Source: Candidatus Methanophagales archaeon (GTDB taxonomy: Archaea > Halobacteriota > Syntropharchaeia > Alkanophagales > Methanospirareceae). Taken from it: a stretch of 18,065 bases of DNA. This document shows positions 13,364 to 18,065 of this stretch, in pieces. Both the position numbers and the translations under genes were made by a program. The notes beneath the pieces are model-generated. The model saw only the letters and a list, made by a program, of their open reading frames with translations. It did not search any database and was not told where the DNA came from. The stretch is taken from positions 1-18,065 of the forward strand of contig PIXU01000264.1 in assembly GCA_003601795.1 (NCBI GenBank). The letters are read 5' to 3'. Position 1 is the stretch's first letter, and each line of letters starts with the position of its first letter.

Positions 13364-14380
13364 CTACCCCTTCCTAATCACAAAAACATCTCCCTCTTTC
13401 CCTATCTTAAATTCAATATCCAAAAACTTCTTCGTCACGTACATGTTCGTTTCCAGATGCTTCGTTATCTCACGCACTTTTAGCTCTGATTTGCCAGATG
13501 CAAGTGCAATATAAGGGATAAGCTGGTCGGCAAGATGTATATCGACAGATGAGACGGATTCCAATTCTGTTAAGATGTTTCTCGCCGCTTCTTCGCCAAC
13601 GAGCTCCGCCCTCTTCCCTCGCTCACCCAATGCACTACCACTTTTGTATCCACGCCATAAAGTTATGCCACAACCCGTCGTCCTCTTATCCCCATCCTCT
13701 ATCTCTGTTTTTATCTCTGTATCGTATCCATTCTCATTTAATATCCTTTCTGCTGCCTTCGCTTGTCTTTCTGCTACATGCGCCGGAAGACCGCAGGAAT
13801 GAGAAACGCCTTTTATGATGCCTTCTTTTTCACTCTTCAGTAAAACAATTCCTTTTAAATGATGCGAAGGGGCTATTCTCACTTCCACCAATCCCCCACC
13901 TTTTGGGTAATAACCTCTCCTCTTCATATTGAGATGCACATCACAGCCCATCTCGTGAATGGCTTTGAGAAACACCTCGCTGTAAAAATCTATTGGAGGG
14001 GACCATTTCACATCCGTTCCTCCTTTTATGCTTACTCTCGTTGGCTCATCCGCAAAAAGAGCAACTGGAATAAGACATTGCAATAGTAAAGTTATGCTTC
14101 CCGCAGTGCCTATGTCTATTTCACCTTCAAATCCTTTTTGCACGCCAGGTAAGAATTTTAGCCGAGGTGAACGTAACTCCAGTCCTGCTGTTTTGCCACC
14201 AGACAGTTTTTCCACCGCTTTAACAGCATGCAAATGCTGCGCTGAAAGTCCAGGATTTGGTCTGTTTGCTCTTATATTTTTTATTTCTACGTCTTTTCCT
14301 GTTATCGCAGCAAGAGCTATTGCAGTCCTTATGATCTGTCCGCCACCTTCCCCATAGGTGCCGTCTATCTCTATCATCAT
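13364..14380 (-). CDS. rtcA: RNA 3'-terminal phosphate cyclase
   Basis: A protein of 338 residues, typical for RtcA. It converts a 3'-phosphate RNA end to a 2',3'-cyclic phosphate using ATP, through an enzyme-AMP intermediate on histidine. The N-terminus IDGTYGEGGGQIIRTAIAL (residues 5-23) is the family signature. RPNPGLSAQHLHAV (40-53), GTAGSITLLLQ (91-101) and KGGGLVEV (160-167) follow. The nucleotidyl histidine is in VDIHLADQLIPYIALASG (His282). The start may be either of two adjacent ATGs (14380 or 14377). The gene begins 38 nt after the stop of map on the same strand, so cotranscription is likely. In archaea the enzyme is thought to act in RNA end repair; no RtcB ligase is in the window. 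Confidence 0.96.
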   Translation of the reverse strand: MMIEIDGTYGEGGGQIIRTAIALAAITGKDVEIKNIRANRPNPGLSAQHLHAVKAVEKLSGGKTAGLELRSPRLKFLPGVQKGFEGEIDIGTAGSITLLLQCLIPVALFADEPTRVSIKGGTDVKWSPPIDFYSEVFLKAIHEMGCDVHLNMKRRGYYPKGGGLVEVRIAPSHHLKGIVLLKSEKEGIIKGVSHSCGLPAHVAERQAKAAERILNENGYDTEIKTEIEDGDKRTTGCGITLWRGYKSGSALGERGKRAELVGEEAARNILTELESVSSVDIHLADQLIPYIALASGKSELKVREITKHLETNMYVTKKFLDIEFKIGKEGDVFVIRKG

Positions 14381-14418
14381 CTTTTGGATAGGTTAAACAA
14401 CATGTTTTGTATTTCATA

Positions 14419-15312
14419 TTATTTGGTTGTCACCTCACAGCCATCCTCCTTCACGATTACCGTATGTTCAGCCTGTGAAACTAATCCATTCCCCTCTTCC
14501 CTCAATACTGGATAATCCCTTAATACCCCTTTCGTGTTTTCTAACGTTCGCAGTGCTAAATCAAGCCTCTCCCTCGGTAGCCACCTCTTGGCGAAAGGCA
14601 GCCCTTGATATTTCTTTATTTCCTCCAACAGCTTCTTACCCTCTCTCAACCTGACCGGCTTCGCTTTTATCAGACTATATATCTCGGCATTACCACTTTC
14701 TACCACCTTCCCCGCAGCCGTTGCATCCGTTACAAATGGCTCTATTGCAATGACATCGTTCTCTCGTAGTATTACCCCGTGTTCATACTTCACGTTGGGA
14801 ATTGCTGGTGGAGCATGCGAATTGTATCTTAAGAGTCCGTGTCCACTTAGATTGACAATGGGTTTATACCCATGCTCTCTTATGGTATTCTCAATTACTT
14901 CTCCTATCTCAATAGTGCTTATACCAGCACGAATTATCTTTATCGCCTCGTTTAACGCCGCTTCGGACGCTTTCACCAGTCCTTCGTTGTTGCCGCTTAA
15001 ATCCACAGTCACCGCACTATCACCAATATAACCATCTATGTGGGTACCAATATCAAGTTTTACAATATCCTTGCTAAATACAGTCTTGTCGTCTATTGAA
15101 GGAGTGGCATGTGCCGCTTCTTCGTTCCTTGATATGTTACAAGGGAATGCAGGCTGCGCACCTTTTTCCCTTATGCTGTTCTCCACGAATTCGGCAACTT
15201 CTAACAAGGCAACTCCTTCTTTTATTCGCTCTACCGCTTCTTCTCTTACCTCTGCGAGAATCCTACCCGCACTTCTATATTTATCCAATACGAGTTCTAT
15301 TTCTTCTTCCAT
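14419..15312 (-). CDS. map: Methionine aminopeptidase, type II (archaeal)
   Basis: A protein of 297 residues from the ATG at 15312, with TTGGAG about ten bases upstream; an open GTG further up (15342) adds ten residues without a better signal. It removes the initiator methionine from new proteins. The metal ligands are all visible: Asp87 and Asp98 (VKLDIGTHIDGYIGDSAV), His158 (NLSGHGL), Glu191 (AIEPFVT) and Glu282 (AEHTVIV), together with the substrate-side His68 (EEAAHATP). The roughly 60-residue helical insert at about 195-260 (LREGKKLLEEIKKYQGLPFA) marks the type II subfamily of archaea and eukaryotes. It lies between an unknown gene upstream and rtcA downstream on the same strand. Confidence 0.96.
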   Translation of the reverse strand: MEEEIELVLDKYRSAGRILAEVREEAVERIKEGVALLEVAEFVENSIREKGAQPAFPCNISRNEEAAHATPSIDDKTVFSKDIVKLDIGTHIDGYIGDSAVTVDLSGNNEGLVKASEAALNEAIKIIRAGISTIEIGEVIENTIREHGYKPIVNLSGHGLLRYNSHAPPAIPNVKYEHGVILRENDVIAIEPFVTDATAAGKVVESGNAEIYSLIKAKPVRLREGKKLLEEIKKYQGLPFAKRWLPRERLDLALRTLENTKGVLRDYPVLREEGNGLVSQAEHTVIVKEDGCEVTTK

Positions 15313-15400
15313 TTTTATTACTCCAATCTTTAAGGTTCCCAACCAAGATTTGTTTGTGCTGATGCAATTAGATTTTTGATTCTATTTCCTTAAGATTTTC

Positions 15401-15440
15401 AAACTTTTTCTTTAATTTTAATTTGACTAATTAAAGTTTT
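15401..15440. repeat. Inverted repeat between the 218-aa gene and map
   Basis: CTTTAATT (15410-15417) and AATTAAAG (15429-15436) are exact inverses, flanked by AAACTTTTT on the left and TTTT on the right. It lies in the gap upstream of map and downstream of the unknown gene on the minus strand. It could be a weak terminator hairpin, part of the map promoter region or another AAACTTT-type repeat. Confidence 0.35.
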
Positions 15441-15461
15441 CTTGCATATACCACCCCCATC

Positions 15462-16118
15462 TTATCCCATTTCGATTTTTCTCCTCACTTCTTCTTCCAT
15501 GTCAATGCCTTCAAATACCGAAACCCGCTTCAGATACCACGAACAAGGTGCTTTCTTCTCTCTTAATTCTGATTCTGTAAGGTTTACCTTTATTGATGTA
15601 AACCCAGAAGCCTCTCCTTCTCCTCTTTCTCTTTTTACCCACATGTCAAAGCTCTCATATCGCTTGGATGCAATAAGAAGCATAAAATAATGCTTGTAGT
15701 TATGAAGTTCCCATTCTATCACTTCTATGTTCATTCGCGAAAACTCCGCAGGATGCGTCAACCGAAGTTCTTCTGGATACACCACCGGCTCGTATTTTAT
15801 ACGCGTCCTGAGAAAACCACCGGTGTCCCTTGCCACCACTTCGTATTTTTTCGTGATGCCCTCATGCACGACAAGTGCGGAATAAAAAGTTTTATCGCCT
15901 GCCGAGCCTCTAAAATTCGACACCACCTCAAAAGGTACTGTTTCTCTTGTTATTAGCCCTGAGCCGGTAAAAATTTTATGAAGCGCATCAGGGCTTTCAC
16001 TTACTGTTAGCTCTATCTCTACCGCTATGGTATATAGAGGGCGACGGGAAGAGCCGTAGTTCTTCAGCTCTTTTATTCTTATGCTTTTATGTTTTGCACC
16101 GAGTATCGCTTCTTTCAT
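15462..16118 (-). CDS. Hypothetical protein, 218 aa
   Basis: A protein of 218 residues with no family I recognise. No membrane helix or signal peptide is visible. The sequence alternates beta-rich segments (PLYTIAVEIELTVSE, TFYSALVVHEGITKKYEVVA) with basic stretches (KHKSIRIKELKNYGSSRR at the N-terminus, MWVKRERGEGEASG near 160-175). It ends in an acidic/basic helix (DMEEEVRRKIEMG). The many aromatic and basic residues could suit nucleic-acid or ligand binding, but that is a guess. It sits 98 nt downstream of aroB' and 149 nt upstream of map on the same strand, so it may belong to that transcription unit. There is no strong Shine-Dalgarno sequence; CTTTTTAAAG lies just before the start. Confidence 0.75.
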   Translation of the reverse strand: MKEAILGAKHKSIRIKELKNYGSSRRPLYTIAVEIELTVSESPDALHKIFTGSGLITRETVPFEVVSNFRGSAGDKTFYSALVVHEGITKKYEVVARDTGGFLRTRIKYEPVVYPEELRLTHPAEFSRMNIEVIEWELHNYKHYFMLLIASKRYESFDMWVKRERGEGEASGFTSIKVNLTESELREKKAPCSWYLKRVSVFEGIDMEEEVRRKIEMG

Positions 16119-16217
16119 CCACTTTAAAAAGCAAATTTTTTGTTTTAATAATTAATTAGCTGATTACAGCGCCAGAAGTTAATAAATGGATGTAGTGGTT
16201 CATCTTTGGTTTTCAGT

Positions 16218-17387
16218 TTATTTCTCTATCACCATCTCCTCTACCGCAATCCCGAAATGCCTCGCCGCATCCGTAACATGAACCAGAACCTCATCGCCTT
16301 CCTTCAAATCAACCACCGAAATCGGCTTCTTTTTGTCCTTACCCACCAACTTTATCGTTTCTGCATTCTGAAGTATAATACTGCATTTCCTCTTCCCCCT
16401 GCCTCCTGTTTCTACTTCCGCTTCCACGAGCATAAGCGGCCTCTTCTCTATTTTCACCCTGCCAACCACCGCTTTCCTTGCATTTCCTTCTGCATCCACT
16501 ATCAATACGCTATCCCCGGACTTCAACTCCGACAGATACCTCGTCTTTTCACCCACCAGCACGTAAGCATACACGCCGCCTGCATTCACCCTGAACGGTC
16601 TCGCAGCTACGTAAGGGCTCTCCTCCGATTCAGAATGCAAAAGGAACAACGCAAAAGATTGCGAACCCACCAGCATTCCCTCTCCTAAGCTCATCAGTGA
16701 GCAGGTATCCACGCACACGCGGTCACCCATTTCTAGTTCTTCCACGCGTGTTATCCTCGCGGTGGAAAGAGGAATCTTACCCATCCTGCTCGCTTCTTTT
16801 ATCTTTACTGCTCTTTTTATCTCAGAAGGGTCGTCAGTATCAAGGAGAACGCCGTCTGCACCATATTCAAGAGTTTCAAATGCCGTCCTCACCTCTTCTG
16901 CTGTCTGCACACCTGCTATCACCTTTGCCTCCTTATGCTGCAATTCCGCAATTATATTCTCCAGCGGTATTATCTTCCAATCCTTTCCTACTACTATCAC
17001 ATAATTACAGTAATCCGCAATATCCACTGCAAATCGCTCATACCCCTTACCCCTTATCTCCACATACCCTGCATTGATTTTGCTGCCAAAGGTCTCTTTC
17101 AATGCAGCTAAAATACTGGATTCGCTTATTTCTGCAGGAATCGGTTTTGTTCCATCCCCTTCGCTTCCTTTCCCGTAAACAACCACATCCGCTTCTCCGT
17201 TAAATTTAGACTCGGACTCAAATGCGGCTATTTTTATACGACCCAACGCCCTCACCTTTGCTACATCCCCATCTTCCACAAGCACTCCATCCACGCCGGA
17301 TTCCAAGCCCGAGGTAATCCTTGACTTTCTTTCCTCCCACGTTCCCACTTCAGCATCTGCTTTTATCCATATCTCTTTTTCTTTCAT
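16218..17387 (-). CDS. aroB': 3-dehydroquinate synthase II (archaeal shikimate entry)
   Basis: A protein of 389 residues from the ATG at 17387. The frame is open 43 codons further, but GAGAGGTG at about 17400-17407 and a typical first strand (MKEKEIWIKADAEVGTWEER) fix this start. The enzyme performs the NAD-dependent oxidative deamination and cyclisation of 2-amino-3,7-dideoxy-D-threo-hept-6-ulosonate to 3-dehydroquinate, replacing the DAHP route of bacteria in many euryarchaea. Signature segments are YGADGVLLDTDD (175-186), the TCSLMSLGEGMLVGSQSFAL stretch (228-247) and FRVNAGGVYAYV (265-276). The C-terminal third is a beta-rich domain (SGDSVLIVDAEG, DLKEGDEVLVHV). The partner aldolase-like enzyme (AroA') is not in the window. 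Its promoter lies in a decayed Argonaute fragment. Confidence 0.95.
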   Translation of the reverse strand: MKEKEIWIKADAEVGTWEERKSRITSGLESGVDGVLVEDGDVAKVRALGRIKIAAFESESKFNGEADVVVYGKGSEGDGTKPIPAEISESSILAALKETFGSKINAGYVEIRGKGYERFAVDIADYCNYVIVVGKDWKIIPLENIIAELQHKEAKVIAGVQTAEEVRTAFETLEYGADGVLLDTDDPSEIKRAVKIKEASRMGKIPLSTARITRVEELEMGDRVCVDTCSLMSLGEGMLVGSQSFALFLLHSESEESPYVAARPFRVNAGGVYAYVLVGEKTRYLSELKSGDSVLIVDAEGNARKAVVGRVKIEKRPLMLVEAEVETGGRGKRKCSIILQNAETIKLVGKDKKKPISVVDLKEGDEVLVHVTDAARHFGIAVEEMVIEK

Positions 17388-17430
17388 CCCTGAAAAACAC
17401 CTCTCTACTTTTTTGTGAATGAAATGCAAA

Positions 17431-17439
17431 AATATAAAG
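17431..17439 (-). promoter_or_regulatory. Likely TATA box of aroB'
   Basis: CTTTATATT on the minus strand lies about 45-50 nt before the aroB' ATG. Transcription would start near 17410, just upstream of the GAGAGGTG ribosome binding site. The assignment is by spacing only. Confidence 0.45.
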
Positions 17440-17452
17440 TGTAAGATAAGGA

Positions 17453-17640
17453 GAAGATTATGTAAAAAGATATACCTACATAACAAGTATCTTGTTTTAG
17501 TTTTGCAAGTCCTCACGGCTTACCATTTCCTTTATAAAAAAGTGCTGTTGAGAAATTCCATGCAAAAGATGCAAGCTCTTGCCTAACTTTCTTTTTAGAT
17601 TCATCGTAATTTAACACTGCATCTGCAGTAGATTCTCGTA
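17453..17640 (-). pseudogene. Relic of a prokaryotic Argonaute (PIWI domain fragment)
   Basis: On the minus strand one frame reads STADAVLNYDESKKKVRQEL, ASFAWNFSTALFYKGNGKP, then TGA at 17515-17513, then GLAKLKQDTCYVGISFYII in the same frame. This order matches, from memory, the start of PIWI domains in prokaryotic Argonautes: a helix with an aromatic/Trp-Asn step, AL-YYK-GG-PW, then a CYVGIS-F strand. The stop stands exactly where the family has tryptophan, one base from TGG. At the strand position where active Argonautes carry the first catalytic aspartate this copy has serine, as in the catalytically inactive (short) group. Both ends are missing: it abuts an IS110 fragment on one side and dissolves into the aroB' promoter region on the other. 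The identification rests on about 60 residues. Confidence 0.6.
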
Positions 17641-18051
17641 ATAACTGAGTTGGAACTGATGAGCATCCCCGGCATAGGATACCACAATGCCCTTCTAATG
17701 CAAAGCGAATTGGGAGAGATAGAGCGATTCAGCAATCCGAAGAGTATGGTTAGTTATTCTGGACTGGCGCCAAAAGTGGAGCAATCAGGAGATTATACGA
17801 GATATGGACACATAAGCAAGCATAGCAATGGGTTCCTTCGGTGGGCATTCATTCAGAGTGCGAGGGCAGCAGTCCGTTCTTCAAAACCAAATCGCTTCCA
17901 GAGGATATACAATAAAATAAAAGCGAGGAGAGGGGAAAAAGTGGCAATCGTCGCAACAGCCCGTCACATGGCGGAATCAGTCTACTGGGTTCTGACAAGA
18001 AAGGAATACTATAAGGAAAATAAGGCAATAAGAGCCTCGTCTTTTTCATGA
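17641..18051 (+). pseudogene. IS110-family transposase, C-terminal part
   Basis: The frame from 17632 to a TGA at 18049-18051 (usable start TTG 17650) begins inside the protein. LMSIPGIGYHNALLMQSELG is the conserved opening of the Transposase_20 domain. It is followed by IERFSNPKSMVSYSGLAPKV, the serine/glycine motif QSGDYTRYGHISKHSNGFLR, and VAIVATARHMAESVYWVLTR. The N-terminal RuvC-like DEDD domain is absent, so this is a truncated, inactive copy. IS110 enzymes recombine using a bridge RNA encoded at the element end; no intact end is visible. The left break coincides with the Argonaute relic, pointing to insertion or rearrangement at that spot. The window ends 14 nt after the stop. Confidence 0.85.
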
Positions 18052-18065
18052 TCCCTTAGAGGATC

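Noticed and set aside
17388..17516. 43-codon N-terminal extension of 3-dehydroquinate synthase
   Set aside because: Hydrophobic/basic sequence not found in the family, located upstream of the ribosome binding site, and overlapping the Argonaute relic in another frame.
1..18065. CRISPR array
   Set aside because: No regularly spaced direct repeats were seen; the repeats present are inverted, few and irregular.

Overview
The window comes from an archaeon, most likely a euryarchaeote related to methanogens or anaerobic methane/alkane oxidisers. The basis is a spliced tRNA-Tyr gene with C1-G72, a type II methionine aminopeptidase, archaeal 3-dehydroquinate synthase II, SecF, an NEMF/Rqc2 homologue, RtcA, family 4 uracil-DNA glycosylase, and TATA elements about 25-35 nt upstream of starts with GGAGG-type ribosome binding sites. 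The finer lineage is inference.

Left part (1-3227): the last codons of a uracil-DNA glycosylase are followed by two decayed genes. The first keeps one frame but carries five stop codons. Then come three minus-strand genes: cobS (cobalamin nucleotide-loop assembly), an Lrp/AsnC regulator and a class I aminotransferase. Centre (3301-9682): plus-strand housekeeping genes, namely a slipin, moeA, tRNA-Tyr(GTA) with a 46-nt intron, an M42 aminopeptidase, an NEMF/Rqc2 homologue and secF. cobS and the slipin diverge from a single TATA-like box.

Accessory island (about 9690-12830): directly after secF, where some archaea have secD, the sequence becomes a patchwork. It holds a 55-residue membrane protein between perfect 14-bp inverted repeats. 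Next is a two-gene cassette of a frameshifted unknown protein and a LAGLIDADG endonuclease with helix-turn-helix ends, bounded by 16-nt near-perfect inverted repeats. A fold-back element follows, then a wrecked IS1182-like transposase whose reading frame has itself received a 36-nt palindromic insert.

Right part (12833-17387, minus strand): a small orphan protein, rtcA, map, an unknown 218-residue protein and aroB' (3-dehydroquinate synthase II), probably transcribed leftward in one or two units. At the right edge, the upstream region of aroB' is built from a relic of an Argonaute PIWI domain, in which a stop codon stands where tryptophan is expected. It abuts the C-terminal half of an IS110-family transposase.

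The most interesting signals are the Argonaute relic, the inverted-repeat-bounded endonuclease cassette, the recurring AAACTTT-type palindromes (one at the moeA start, one inside the dead transposase) and the substitution-only pseudogene at the left edge. All family calls are from reading the sequence; no searches were run.
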